Source of the DNA: Strix aluco
Taxonomy: Eukaryota > Chordata > Aves > Strigiformes > Strigidae
Assembly: GCF_031877795.1 (NCBI RefSeq)
Contig: NC_133971.1
Location: 64,664,463-64,728,462 of the forward strand
Direction: 5' to 3'
Length of the DNA: 64,000 nucleotides
Part shown: in pieces, positions 1 to 12,687 of the stretch
How the letters are laid out: every line of letters starts with the position of its first letter
Numbering within the stretch: the first letter of the stretch is position 1
Translations under genes and position numbers: made by a program
The notes under the pieces: generated by a model
Seen by the model: only the letters and a program-made list of their open reading frames with translations
Databases searched by the model: none
What the model was told of the DNA's origin: nothing

Positions 1-1357
1 AGGAAAACACAGTGGTGAATATTGAAAAGACTCAGTGAAACAAGTTTGTCTATATGAGGCTGAAATTGCATGCTTGATGTTTGATTCAATTTGCTATTTA
101 TTCAGACTTCCTTGAAAACAAAATTATGTGATATAGCTACAGCAACATTTCAAATTAGGTTAAAATAATTATGCAACTCTTCATCAAAACTAGTTGCAGA
201 AAAGCAAAGGGGTTCATATTTTAGCATGCTACCCTTTACTTCAGTCACTTTCATAACTCCATCCTTAAATTATCTTGCATTTCTTTATTGTGAAGACTGA
301 AGTTACGTACGTTTTTAAAATTGTTTTCTCTGCTTGCCAGGATTTCTCCAGGAGAAGATAACTGATATCATTGGTTCAACTAATTGTTAAATAGATTGCT
401 GATATATTCCTTTATGAACAGGGAAATCAGAATCCCAGGCTGGGCAAACTGAAGCCTTAGGATAACAACTGCAAAGACAGTGGTCCATATAGTACCAGGC
501 ATATGATATCTGTCAGTGTCTCTCAAAGGTCTAATTTTGATTTATATCACAGTAGAAAAATGAAGCGAAATAGGAGTCAGACCCTGTACATTGGAGAAAA
601 AAAGAATTGCAATTTCTAGTGTTGATATGAGTATCTTGCCTTCTCCTTCGGCTTACTCAGAGACACATTCTCTGTGATCCTTACACAAGAGGAAGGTCAG
701 CTGTAAAACTTAACTAGGAACTCAGTTAGGTCAGCAGTGTCGGGACTCAAGGGTTCACAGTGTTTCCAAAAAATGCATAACTGTGGAACATGCACTGTAT
801 CAAACAACTGTATCCTTCTGCTGGTGCTTGTGGTAAGACTTTCCACCATATACCAGCCTGAGAAAGCCTGAGGGAAGAACTGACGCTAGTTAAGCAAGAG
901 TAAAACTCAACAGGAAGCAGGTTTCCCTTTGTAAGGAGATTTAGGCCTTTGCTTTGCCAGTTGTTTTAGGTGCCAGAAGACCCCAAGAACACTTTTCATA
1001 TCAGCCACCACCATTAAATGTCAGTTAAATTCCAATTATGCTTCTATTATCCTGACTTGCGTAGGCTCTTCAACTGACAGGTGGATCCCATAACTTATTT
1101 GTAAGAAAATGAACAAAATTATGGTTCTATGTCTTCACCAAATATTTCAGAAAGTTAGAAGGTTATAAAAATATTTTGATGTTTCTTACCTCCAGGAAAT
1201 AGTGTAAGTTTACATGCAGAGTATTTTCAGTTTTAAATGAAACTATGTTCTGCTTTTAGATAAACAAGATTGGCGTAAAGGTTTCCTTGCTTATATTTGC
1301 TGCCACCAGATGTCACTGTGTAGATGAATAACTGATGACCCTTTTTCCATTCTTTAG
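1..1357 (+). other. SLC27A6: SLC27A6 intron sequence upstream of first visible exon
   Basis: AT-rich DNA with no reading frame resembling the preceding FATP segment, so I treat it as intron. No repeat recognised. Confidence 0.6.
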
Positions 1358-1448
1358 CTTTTTTTCCCATTTGATTTAATCAAGTATGATTTCCAAAAAG
1401 ATGAACCAATTAGAAATAAGCATGGTTGGTGTGAAAAAGTTAAGAAAG
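1358..1448 (+). CDS. SLC27A6: SLC27A6 coding exon (first in window)
   Basis: Starts after the pyrimidine-rich acceptor ending TTTAG and reads [17 protein letters not shown]..., which matches the family segment before the A7 motif. It ends in phase 1 at AAAG|GTAAGT, a strong donor. I found no earlier exon in bases 1-1357. Confidence 0.88.
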
Positions 1449-4400
1449 GTAAGTATGTATTTTAATACGATATCATGGCCTTTTGATTGTAAAACAAATC
1501 CTCCAGAGAATTTTTTAAAGGAGCCTTGCTGTTGTGTTACTGTACTATGACAACATCTGTGTTTTTGAAAGAAGGTTAACATAGATGATTGCCTAAGAGA
1601 TCTACAAATTAGACTGGTGGATTAGAGCAAATGTTTTTTGGTGAAAGATTAAGTGTGTCTAAGTGAATTGATTAAGTTTATAAATTTTTTTATTTAAAAA
1701 AAAAGTTTGCTTGGTTATAGCTGCCTTCAGTATACTTATCAAATATCTGGTATCTCTTGATTATACCTATTTTAAAAGTGTTTATCAGATACTGAAGCAC
1801 CTGTGTTGTACTGTAGGAAGGTAACACCTGTAATTAATGCCTGGAAGCTGAAGCAAGAAAAACTCACATTGAAAATCAGGAGGACAGCTTTAACAGGGAG
1901 CTGAAGCAGATTTTTCAAAGGAGTTATGAGAGTCTTTAACAGGTCTTAGTCAAAGATGGGCACTTTCAGGAAAATATGGCCCCAAAATACAGAGTTTTAT
2001 AGGAAGTTATCTGTAGGGATGTCAGACTGACCTGTGAAGGGAACACATTCTGTAATTAGACACGTGGTCTATTTTTTTTTCCAGTTATACCAGTCGGTCT
2101 AAAAAATATATTATCTTTGTCTATAGACTTTGTCTTACCCATGCCCTACGTCTTCAGAGCATAATGCCTGCAGTGATGCTACCAGTGAACTAAATGCTTT
2201 CACCTTAAACACTACCAATTTATGGAAAAAAGGCTCAGCTCGCTTATGAGGAGGCATCCTTAAATTAAAAATTGTGCTTACCTTTGGACCCATTTTTATT
2301 TTTATGTATTTTCATATTTATAATTCTTGTTTCTGGTACAAAGTAATGTAACTCTTAAGCTTTATTGTTCAGAATGTACTTCCACTTTTAGCAAACTAAC
2401 ACCCTGATCCTCTCTACATGTGTAACAGGATAATCCTATCCTCACTTCTCCCTGGTTTTTGAGGGAAAAAAAAAGTATTACAACTTTTATATTTTACTCC
2501 AAAAAGAAAGCAGTGAGGCTATATCACATTAATAAAAATCTTTAAGAAGTGTTCTCAGAACTTCTGAAAGGAGACTAAATAGGGATTTAATGCCTGGATT
2601 GAACACCTGATTTTTATTAACACTAGTTTTTCGGTAGGAAGCTGATGAAGTTGAGACTTTTGTTACTGGAAATTCACTAAGGTGTGGGGGCTGGGACATA
2701 ATATTCACTTGAAGTGTGCACTCTGATGGGATAGTAAATTTAGTAGTGATCTCACAACTGATAGGTGCAAGGTCTGGGAGAAAACTATTTGATGAGTCAT
2801 CAGGAAAAAATACAAAAGACTGAGAATTTGAGTGGACATTATTGTACTGTGTCTCTGTAGTCACTTTGCATATAGAGGTGACCACAGGAATTGTAAAGCG
2901 GTAGAAACAGTAAGTTGTTGTTGTTGGGTCTTCGGTACTGAACCCTGACAAACTTGGTTCCTAGTCTTGTAAAATAATATGTACCAAATTAATATTAATT
3001 TAAAGGATAAGAAATGTGCAATGATACCCTAGGTTTACATTCTTTCAATTTCTCTGTATAGGTGAGGCTGGTCTTCTCATTTCCAAAGTCAATGCGAAGA
3101 ACCCCTTCTTTGGTTATGCTGGCAATAAGAGACACACAGAAAATAAATTACTCTGTGAGGTATTTAAGAAGGGAGATCTGTATTTTAATACTGGAGATCT
3201 AATGGTTCAAGACCATGAGAATTTTCTTTATTTTTGGGACAGGATTGGAGACACCTTCAGGTATAATCATTGTTTCTTGTCACATTTCTTCATTAAAAAC
3301 AATACTGTTCTATTAGTTTTCAGCCAGAAGTGTTCAGTTTATTGCTATTGTGATGCAGTTTATAATGATCTTAAAATGGATGATAGGGGCTTAATTTTGT
3401 AAAAAGTGTTCCCATGGAGCTGGATAGCTCATTTCCAGAATGTAGGAATTACTGCTCTTTGAACAGTCCTTCCAATAAGCATAGTAACTAGTGATGGTTT
3501 TGCTGTGAGCAAGGAAGTTGGATACTGAAGTGAGAAAAATGTTTCAAATAGTAAAGACTGGTCACATTTGATATGTTTAGATACATGTCAAAATTTTGAA
3601 AACCGTTATATCAGATTATGATGAGCTTTCGTTGTGCTTTATAGTGATAGTTAATATCCAGTACCATTTGAATTGCAAGCGTTGTCTTCTGGTGATCAGA
3701 TCAATATACCAGCATGACAAGTGGGAAGAAATTTGAGGTGGTATTAATCTGAAATGAATGGAGTTCCTACTAAAGTTAGTATTTTTTAAAGAGGAGATGT
3801 CTGTATGTGTTCATGGGATAAAATGATTTTTTCACACATTTTAGATGGAAAGGGGAGAATGTTGCAACTACAGAAGTTTCCGATGTCATTGTAATGTTGG
3901 ACTTCATACAAGAAGCAAATGTGTATGGTGTATCTGTGCCAGGTAAAAAAAGCTTTAGGTGTATGTTTTTCTTCCCCTAGGTTAGTTGTTAAACCTCATA
4001 ACTCTTTTATTTCATGTTACAAACTTACGAAGCACTTCTGATTGACTCATCTGTTTAATACCTAGCTAAAATGTAGATGTAGATCATGAAAATACCACCA
4101 GATTCTGAATGAGCTGGTGTATCATGCATTTTTATGTGTATGCAGTGATGTGTATTTTTGAAAAGTTATTTTCATGAATTTGTGACAGCTATGTAATCTA
4201 ATAAAGTTTAAAGATTTATTAAATTTGCATCCATGGAAAATCCACACATCCATGTGTCAAAATGAAATGTCAACAAAGTGAGAATTAAAGTAACTAAAGG
4301 AAAGCGTATAAAGACATTTTTCTGGTTTATTCCACTTTTCATTTAGCCTCATAAACCATTTGTACGGTGAAAAAGAAAACTAAGAGAAAAATAAATTATT

Positions 4401-7400
4401 AAGAAAATATTTTCATTTCTTCTTAATAATTTTTTTTTTCTTAATTTTCATGAGATCATCTGGGCTTGATTCTCATTCATGCTAAATCTTTTTCTAAAAT
4501 ATGTGTTAAGTCTGGCTGGGATAGAGAGAAGTTTCTTTATAGGAGTCCGTATGGTGCTATGCTTTGCATTGGCAGCTAAAATAGCGTTGATAACTTAACC
4601 AATGCTTGGCTATCGCTAAACAAAGCTTGCGCAGTATCAAGGCTTTCTCCCTGCAGCGGTTTTGCTGGGGTTGGGCAAGAGCTTGGGAGCAGTTGTAGAC
4701 AGGACAGTGGGCCCAAACTGACCAAAGGAATATTCCATATCATATGATGCCATGCTCACTAATAAATCTTGAGGAAAGGAAGATGGTGAGACATTTGTGG
4801 TTATGGCATTTGTCTTCCCAAGCAACTACCACATGTGCTGAGTGAGGCCCTGCCCTGCAGAAAGCAGCTGGACATATGTCTGAAGATGGGAAAGAGTAAA
4901 TGAAGTCCTGGTTTTGTTTTGCTTGTGCATGCAGCTTTTGCTTTCCGTGTTAAACTGCCATTTTCTTGATACATGAGTCTTCTTGCTTTGCTTCTATTCC
5001 CTTCCTATCCCATGGGAGAAGGAACTGGATGTTTGGTTGTTGGCCAGGGTGATACACAAAATAATAAGAGTTTAAAATGCGAAAAAGGTGTAACTTACCT
5101 CTAGTTTAAAGCCACACAACAAAAAAGATAATAATAAAGAAGACTGACTAAAAAATATGAGTTTCGCATTTCCTATCCAACATTTACCTGCAGATTCCTA
5201 CCCAGTTTTTGCGTCTGTCTTGATATTTGCAGTTAAACATAAACAAGTCAAGTTCCTTAGAGATTTTGTAGCATTAGCAAAAAAAATATAAAGGAGACAG
5301 ACGTTAAGGTTGGCAGAATGTCTCTGCTGTTATTACTAACTGATGGTTAAAGTGTGCAATTGTTTTTGATTGCTGAAGTTCATTGCTTTTATATTTCACC
5401 CATTTTGGTCTTTCCCACAGGCCCACAGTACTCTGCAGACAAACCAGTAAGAACTTTTAACCTCTCTCTCTCTATTAACAACGTTCAGATCCACAGTTTT
5501 GAGACAAGATACTGGCAAGAGAGAAAGGCTAAAACTGAAGAGAAGACATAATTGGCTAATCCAGGGAAGAGGCTCACCACTTCTGGTTTTGAGAGACAAA
5601 TGGTGTTGATGTTTATCCACATTTATTGATTAATATTGAGCATGGATCTCCATTTACTCTTACCTGCCAAACTCATTTACAGCATTATTGCTTAACTGAT
5701 CTCTTGAGTCATCTCCAAATATATGTAATTTCGTATAAAATATGAATGTAATCTTCCAATTTTACTGAAACTCAGAAAACGATATATGACTATCAGTTTA
5801 TTAATGCACTACAGTTCTTTTTTGTAAGGCTCATCACTAAAATGTCAACTTTATTCTGTTTCAAAATTCTTATCTCACTTCCTTTCTCCCAGATCATGAA
5901 GGAAAAGCAGGAATGGCCTCTCTTATTTTAAAGCAGAGTACATCATTAGACTTGGAGCAAATGTATAAGCAAGTAGTGACCTATCTACCAAGTTATGCTT
6001 GTCCTCTTTTTTTAAGAGTCCAGGTAAGCTGCATTATTGCACAGTGCATACAAACATCTACGTCATTTGAACACAGAGATGGCTAAATGAATAACAGAAA
6101 GTGCTTGCTCATATATCACTTGATTAGTTTTAGAATTGGTCCTATTTGCTGTCTTCATTAATGGAGTCCTGGGAAACAAATTTCACAAAAAGTCAATAAA
6201 ATTTGCAGATTATGTTAAAACAGGAGGAACTGTACAAATGAGTAAGGATAGAGATCATAGAAAAGGATTTAGGGAGATTAGAAGCATGAACATGGGAAAA
6301 CAAAGTTTCATATTAGTAAAATGTGAACAATTGCATCTGGAGAAAATAATCTAAAATCCATTTTATTCAGCGGAAATGAGAAAAGAGATGTAGAGCTAAA
6401 GCAGGAGACTGATTGTACACAATTAATGAAATGTTATTTGTTGTATAATACAACGATAAAAGTTAAAGCATTTGAAAAAGTACTAGGTAAATTGAAAAAG
6501 TGAATTAGAAATGTACATTATTATTGTTACCACAATAATCATGAAAGAAATCTGTATTTGTGTACTAGTACTTTGCTGTAGTAACTGTCCCATTTGGGAA
6601 AAAAAATAGTCCCTCCCCTAAAGAGTTAAAAATGTGAATGTAATACAACGGATTACATATGACTAGAAAAAAATGGGGGAGTATAGAAAACATACAATAC
6701 TGATCATTACAATAAGTGAAGCCTGACGAGCATCTTCATTTTGAAGACATTTTGAAAGTATTTTGAAAACATCATGACAAAGGCAAACAGAAAAATGGTT
6801 TTGAAGATGCTTGTGAAGGAAGTCTCCTAAGTCTAAGGAAAAGATGAAAAAAATAATAATTGTTTTAAAAGAGAAGTTACGGCAGTTGGTTCCCTGGGCC
6901 GATCAGATACTGAATACTAATTCAGAATAAAGGGGGGAAAAGGAAAGGCTGTGAAGGATCTTGAAATTGAAATATATGTATAGATATATCTATCTCATAA
7001 GTCCAAGAAGATACCTTTTGCAGCAGCATTCTGGTACAAACAAGATTACACTTGAGAATGTTGCAGTAGTCAGTTTATGAAACGATGAGAACCTAGTCTA
7101 GATTTATCGCTATACAGAGATACAAAAAAGCCTTTATGCTGGGCAGAAGAAATCTGGACCTTGGATGTAGCCTGGATATCAAGCATCTGGAACTTTGATT
7201 AAAATTTAAATGCCGACATTACATGTGAATTGCTGTTGGTACTGCTATCATTAACCAAGAAAGAAGGTAGTGGGTGGCACTTTGACGGATCTAAGGTATG
7301 ATTACATGTCACATCAATCTATTGAGCTTGATCTGACATGCAGTCATACCTTAGAACATATCAGAATGTTCCTGAGACCAACAAAAGCAGGTAGATACAA

Positions 7401-8280
7401 TCTAGAGGCAAATCTGTAGTAGATACAGTAGCTCTCCGAGTTGGAGATAATACAATTTTTTGTTTTCAGAGACTGTTTGCATATATATAAAAATGTAAAG
7501 TCAGAAGAGAAGATAATGGAGAGAGGTCATAAAGTGGGGCTGAGAAGAGGTAGGGAAGATAGAGAAAAGACTCTCACTAGAGATGCCTCCCACTGCTTCT
7601 TCTAAGGAACACAGCAACACTGAAAAGAAGCTTGAAAATGTTATAAAATGTACGGTAAAGATCCGCCATCATTTGGACCTGGCTGAATATGAGTGTGGCT
7701 GATATAGTATGTGATTCTTTCAACCTTTTATTTAACGTGACAGTCCTGAGTTTTATCAGTAAGAAGTTGTTGATAATGAAGTTTTTACTCTCTTTATGAT
7801 GTGTAGTTTTAAAATGTGCGCAAATGAAGATGCTATAGATTGTCTTGGGCAAGGCTGGGGCTACACCAAATGAGACACTGTGATGAGACACTGCACAGCG
7901 ATACAGAAAGCAATGGGCTGTAACTTTTCCCCACCATGTCTCTGGGTGTTGGTCCACAGAAGCACAAAAGTTCTAGTTTTCCAGAGTAATGAGAATAAAC
8001 AGTATTAACTTTATATCAGGTGAGATTTTCAAAAACAAACATGAATGTTAGCAAAAGAAAATAAGCTCTTCTATTGAATAATTAACCTTTCTCTCTTCTA
8101 TAGGAAAAAATGGAAATGACTGGAACATTCAAACAACAGAAATTTCGACTGGTGGATGAAGGTTTTAATCCATCTACAGTTACTGATCCTCTTTATTTTT
8201 TAGACAGTTCTAAGAAAGCATATGTCTTGTTAACCAAAGAAGTACATGAGATGATCTTATCTGGGAAAATGAAACTTTAA
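1358..8280 (+). CDS. SLC27A6: SLC27A6, long-chain fatty acid transport protein 6 (C-terminal five exons)
   Basis: Partial gene: five coding exons (1358-1448, 3062-3260, 3845-3942, 5893-6023, 8104-8280) join to 696 nt, exactly 231 residues plus TAA, with GT-AG introns and matching phases. The family (FATP/very-long-chain acyl-CoA synthetase, ANL superfamily) takes up fatty acids and converts them to CoA esters at membranes. Visible motifs are FNTGDL (adenylate-forming A7-type, aspartate present), [19 protein letters not shown] across the exon 2/3 junction (A8 hinge region) and TGTFKQQK (A10-type lysine region). Paralogue choice: [11 protein letters not shown] and the [12 protein letters not shown] stretch match SLC27A6 as I remember it, rather than SLC27A2, whose equivalent segment differs. 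Human SLC27A6 is about 619 aa, so the N-terminal AMP-binding part lies upstream of the window. The reading frame is intact. ISOC1 follows about 22 kb downstream, as in human 5q23.3. Confidence 0.93.
2529..2951 (-). other. Antisense open frame inside SLC27A6 intron, function unknown
   Basis: A 140-codon ATG-initiated frame on the minus strand within the intron between 1449 and 3061. It is Ser/Thr-rich with no motif, signal peptide or family I recognise. At this base composition one frame of this length is expected by chance in a window this size, so it is probably not a gene. Confidence 0.15.
3062..3260 (+). CDS. SLC27A6: SLC27A6 coding exon
   Basis: Acceptor TATAG|GTGAGG, donor TTCAG|GTATAA. 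Encodes [21 protein letters not shown], then FNTGDL and the start of the DRIGDTFR hinge motif. This exon is the best discriminator for SLC27A6 versus its paralogues. Confidence 0.92.
3845..3942 (+). CDS. SLC27A6: SLC27A6 coding exon
   Basis: Acceptor TTTTAG|ATGG, donor GCCAG|GTAAAA. Encodes [11 protein letters not shown], the strongly conserved FATP/VLACS signature, followed by [11 protein letters not shown]. The donor is less canonical (GTAAAA) but the phase fits the next exon. Confidence 0.9.
4502..5058 (+). mobile_element. ERVL-type solo LTR in SLC27A6 intron
   Basis: A 557-bp TG...CA element flanked on both sides by AAATA (4497-4501 and 5059-5063), a perfect 5-bp target duplication as expected for class III (ERVL) retroviruses. 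The body matches an avian ERVL LTR I recognise: GTCTGGCTGGGAT near the start, the segment CTGACCAAAGGAATATTCCA in the middle, and TTTTGCTTGTGCATGCAGCT towards the end. It has the same orientation as the host gene, and it lies in the intron between exons 3845-3942 and 5893-6023. No internal retroviral genes remain. Confidence 0.88.
5893..6023 (+). CDS. SLC27A6: SLC27A6 coding exon
   Basis: Acceptor CTCCCAG|ATCATG, donor GTCCAG|GTAAGC. Encodes [14 protein letters not shown] and [14 protein letters not shown], the C-terminal lid subdomain of the ANL fold. The family usually has arginine or a similar residue after CP; here it is CPLFLR. Confidence 0.9.
6140..6430 (+). mobile_element. Possible ancient LINE (CR1-like) fragment
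   Basis: A frame at 6136-6354 reads FINGVLGN...[13 protein letters not shown], which resembles the reverse-transcriptase stretch FINDL...SKFADDTKLGG of CR1-type LINEs, but it is strongly degraded. It lies in the last SLC27A6 intron. The call rests on this short protein resemblance alone. Confidence 0.4.
7015..7170. repeat. Possible ancient vertebrate interspersed repeat
   Basis: The segment with GCAGCAGCATTCTGGTACA followed by GTTGCAGTAGTC and GATGAGAACC resembles an old dispersed repeat found in many vertebrates (typically GCAGCATTCTG...GTTGCAGTAGTC...). I cannot name the family securely. Confidence 0.3.
8104..8280 (+). CDS. SLC27A6: SLC27A6 terminal coding exon
   Basis: Acceptor TCTATAG|GAAAAA. 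Encodes [23 protein letters not shown] and ends SGKMKL followed by TAA at 8278-8280. The length and the ending in -KL agree with the human protein as I recall it. Confidence 0.93.
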   Translation, partial: EKMEMTGTFKQQKFRLVDEGFNPSTVTDPLYFLDSSKKAYVLLTKEVHEMILSGKMKL

Positions 8281-9120
8281 TTAACCTAATAATAGGCTAT
8301 TAAGGGGCAGTCTATATGAGTTACTCTATGAGAAAACAGTAACATTAATTACCAGTATTTATATGTAGTTATGCAAAATAATATTTTATATACTTGATAT
8401 TTACATTCAGATATGTCTTGTATCTTTCCTCACTTCATCATTATTGTTCACTAATAATTTTTTTACCTCTTGAGACCAATTTCTAAGTAAATGACCAGTA
8501 AAACATGACTGAAATCTATTTTATCTTAATTTTGAAGTATAAATGCTGACTCGGATAGTTTTTCTTAGTACTAAATGAACATGAATGATATGTGGTATGA
8601 AACACAGTAAAAAAAGATTCAACATATAAAGATATTGTGACAGATGTTGTTGTTCCTAGAGAGAGAAAATATGCCAGTAACACTTTTTTTAATGTAGTTT
8701 ACATTTCTTATATACTTCTGAATATATATTTTAAGAAATAAAGACTTGACAGTGTTTGGAAGATAGAATAGCTCTTCTGCAGAGGACTTTTCTGATGGAA
8801 CATTAGATGAAAGGGAGTGAAGAAGCAGCCCTCCAATCAAACTCAAAACTAAGGTTTATACTAACATCACTGCTGAGATTTTTTGTTATAATCCATGCTC
8901 TTTCATTTGTTAAAGTGTCTGTTTGGAGAGTCAAATTCTGAATACTGAGCATTAGGAACAGATGAAGAATAGCCAGAGAAAATGTTCACACTTAATGGGG
9001 AAAATGACTGCCAGAGATTATTGTATAAAATATAGTAGAATTTTTAAAATTCTAAACCATATGTTCTAATGCATTGCTTTTTGAAAGTTTTAAAATAAAG
9101 TGTAAGATTATTTAAACCAA
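8281..9120 (+). other. SLC27A6: SLC27A6 3' UTR with candidate poly(A) signal
   Basis: AT-rich sequence after the stop. An AATAAA at 9094-9099 is followed within about 60 bases by a GT-rich stretch, the usual cleavage-site arrangement. Another AATAAA near 8737 could give a shorter transcript. The 3' end is inferred, not demonstrated. Confidence 0.55.
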
Positions 9121-10363
9121 GTTCTGTACTAGCTCTGTTTTATTTAAGTCTGATTGTGTAGAGTTTGTTTTGTAGCCTGTTTTGATACACTAGTTGCACA
9201 GTGACCTCCTCTAATGGATTGTGATGCCAGCTTTGATCAACAGGAAGCAATATCATAGAATACTGAAAGGATGACTGTCTTCAATGCTGGGCATCATAAG
9301 TCTCTCTTTCTGTCATAACTGTCGTGTGAAACCAGGCTGCTATAAAAGAGTAGGACGTAACATACTTAAAATGTATATTTTTTCTTTCTTCCTACTTTGT
9401 TCATCTAACATGATGTTAGAACTTGTGTCAACTTTTGATTCACTGATTATCACTTCCATTGGTTTTTCTTAAAAACCAAAACCAAGGATGCAGTAAAAAT
9501 ATATGAAGATTCATAGCTTGCTTATATTTCTGAATACCATACTCTTTATCAGGCTGCCAGTATAAATAAGCAAGTTTACAATTCTGCAATTTACAAAGCA
9601 GCAAGACCAAACAGTACTTACACCAACATTATGCTTTATGGTAGATTGTTAATGTAATTGTTAAATACATAATGGGGAAAGGAAAGAACTGCTGGGTAAG
9701 GATGGAAGGGGACACTATGGTCTAGCAACTTCCTGAGCAGTCCCACTTTTTGTCTCTTTCTTCATGTAGTTCCCAAAATGGCTGTCTATGACAGAATGCT
9801 GAGGTGGGTGGGGGTTTGCCACTTATTCAGATGAATGGAAGTACCATTACTCAGTTCTGCAGCTAGTTGCGTTTCCCTAGTCCAAAACTGCAAATTTAAG
9901 AATCAAGTATTTACCATAAAGTTAAATGCAAGTTTGCAAGTAAGGTTATAATTTTGAGCAAAGGATTGGTTTTTGAAATCAAAATTATTTTATCTCTTAC
10001 AGCCATCTTACCATAAGTATGTGCTGAATATGCTTCAGGATCCTTTTTCTTCCATTACAACAGTAAAAATTATGCAGTTTCTATGGCAAATAATACAATT
10101 TTAAATAATTTTCCAAAAAAATTGTACACTGAGATCCATAGTAGCATGTTTAATCTTATAAGACAATATAAATTAATATAACAAAATAAAATTCTTAGCT
10201 TTGGTATCAGATTTACCACTTCTTTGATTTATTTTGCTTTACAATATTTGTAAATAATTGACTGTAAAGATTATGACCAGTGGAAAGGTTCTACCACTTA
10301 GATGCAACAGAAATGGGACAGAAAAAAAAAAGAGATAAGGAAACAAGTAAATACCTTTCTGTT

Positions 10364-10380
10364 AAAAAAAAAAAAAAAAA
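10364..10380. repeat. Poly(A) tract
   Basis: Seventeen consecutive A residues in AT-rich DNA; no retrocopy recognised immediately upstream. Confidence 0.9.
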
Positions 10381-12662
10381 GGAAACAAAAAACTGTGTCA
10401 CCATTTGGTGGCTTATTTTGTAAAGTATCAAAGATGAAGATTGTTTCTGAGTGAAGTGGATAGGGCAGAGAGAGCATTAGAGGAAGAAAAATGCATGTGT
10501 GCTAACTTTCATGCTCTGTCCACTACTAGGGCAGCCAATTGGTTTTCCTGAGCTCTGTGGTATATTTCAGCAGCAGCAGGACTCTTCTAACTTATCTGGC
10601 TTGAGCAGCCTATAGGTGTCTGTTTCCCAGGTGTGACCACTGGAGAAATACTGAATTCCAGCTACTCCCCCTGTATTCCCTAGTGTAACCAAGACAGCCT
10701 CGGCAATCTGCCTGTTTTCAAATACTTGTAAAAGAGTCCTGTCCCGTGCACCATCTCAAGAGACAGGATGCTTATGACATCAAGAAAATAATAACAGGAA
10801 AATCTACAGAACCATAGGCTCTGTATTTCTTAAGGGGAAGACAGTATTTTATTTTCAATCCAGTAGTTTTCTTTCTTTTAGCCAGTAGGTTAGGTGCCAG
10901 CAGATACACTGAAGCATGTTGCAGCAAAATGTCACATTTCCCATGGAATTGTAAACTGTTGAACTGGCACTGAAATTAGGCTAAATGATAATGATGTCCA
11001 TGTCAAACACCAGGAAGGGCCTTCCTTTCAGATTGAGAAAATATTTGGACCAACCTGTTCGCTTCCCATGCTTATACCCAGATCAATATGTGGAATGGCT
11101 TGAGTGTCACTGCAAAATTATGCCCCAGTATTTGCCTGGGAAGTTTCATTTCATATATAGTGGGGGTGAAGAAGCAGTTGAGTGTGGCTGGGCTGTGGAT
11201 AGAAAGCTGTACCACTAACCTCACATATTAAAGAAGAGGGAGAGATTAAAATAAATAAAGGTAATTATTTTTGAGATTTAGCATATATATCTTGAGGTTT
11301 TCCTCTGCGACTGGGGATGGTCAATGATGAGAGAAATGTTTATTTTTAAAAAATGAGATTGGAATTATCATTTAGGGAAGGTAAAATTCTGTGAGGGTAA
11401 ACATATCCACTCTCTTGTCCTAGTGAATCTGGTACAGTTAATACAGTTATAGTCTGGATTAATTTTCATAAAGCTTTCTCAGGATCCCCAGGAAATGGTA
11501 AAAAACCCACAAAGTTCCTAGGCAGATTATGGCCTGAATTTTATCCTCCTCACTCAAGTCAGGTAGATGCAGCTTTTCAAGAGGTGAAGCATCTAAACTG
11601 TCTCTCACACCCTCACCAGCATTCCCATACCTGTAACAGCCACCATAAAGAATGTACTTCAATTGACCTACAAATTCTCTGCAGATAACATTCAGAAAAC
11701 ATCTTCTACTGTTGGTTTTGCATATTTTTTGTGGAGGAAAAAAGAGGTAAAGGCAGGAGCAGTCTTGTTTGCATTTTTAAATTGAAAAAATACTGGATGG
11801 CTATGGGAGGAAAGACAAAAAAGACTCTCTACTTAAAAAAACAAAAAAAGCAATGATTCATTTTCAGTAGCATGTCTCCAGGTAACAATTCAGCTAGTAA
11901 TCCAATGTGCATTCTCACATACAGCAGAAATTATAAGGCACATACCAGTATTTATGAAACTTATTCATTAAGTCAAAACTAATTTCAAGCAAATAATGTC
12001 CTTCTGTTTAAAATTTGCTATCTTGGAAAATGCTCTTTACGGTAAAATCAGAGTAAAATCAGCAAACATCCAAAGAAAGTTGCATGCAAATAGTAGTAAC
12101 TTCAGGAATAAATTTAGTGTGATGTATATTATTAGAAGTACTGTCAATAACTGACAGCATTGTCTGACAATTTTGCCATAAGGGTACATCAGAAGATCAT
12201 CAGATTGTGCCCTGGTATTCAAGACATAATACCTTACACATTATACCATTAATTAGACAAATAGATTATATGATGTAGATGGCAATACTAGTTTTAAATA
12301 AACTAAGTCATTAACAGAAATTAAATTCCTCTATCATTAACAAATCTACAAGTTCTTCACAGTCTCAGAATCTTTTACCAAAATAGTCTTCATTCAGTTT
12401 CTCCAAAGACTGCATCAGACACAGTTCAAATCAAACACTCAGGAATTGCTTTTGCAATATAACAAAGCAGTCTTCATTGCTGCCTTGCAGCAGGAGATAC
12501 ACTGACCTGTTTCCATCTGGAGCTGTTCCTGGCGCTGTGGGGTTTGCATAGTTCCCATTATTACAGTCCTGCATTAGAAGATGAGGGTTTGGCATTATGT
12601 GAGTTGTACCATATACAGGAATGCTTCTTATAAAAAGAGCACCTAGACTGGCAAAAAACCAC

Positions 12663-12687
12663 TTGTTGTTGTTGTTGTTGTTGTTGT
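12663..12687. repeat. (TTG)n trinucleotide microsatellite
   Basis: Eight uninterrupted TTG units; a simple repeat likely to vary in length. Confidence 0.9.

Noticed and set aside
2529-2951. 140-codon antisense frame in SLC27A6 intron as a gene
   Set aside because: No homology or motif, and about one such frame is expected by chance in a window of this size and composition.
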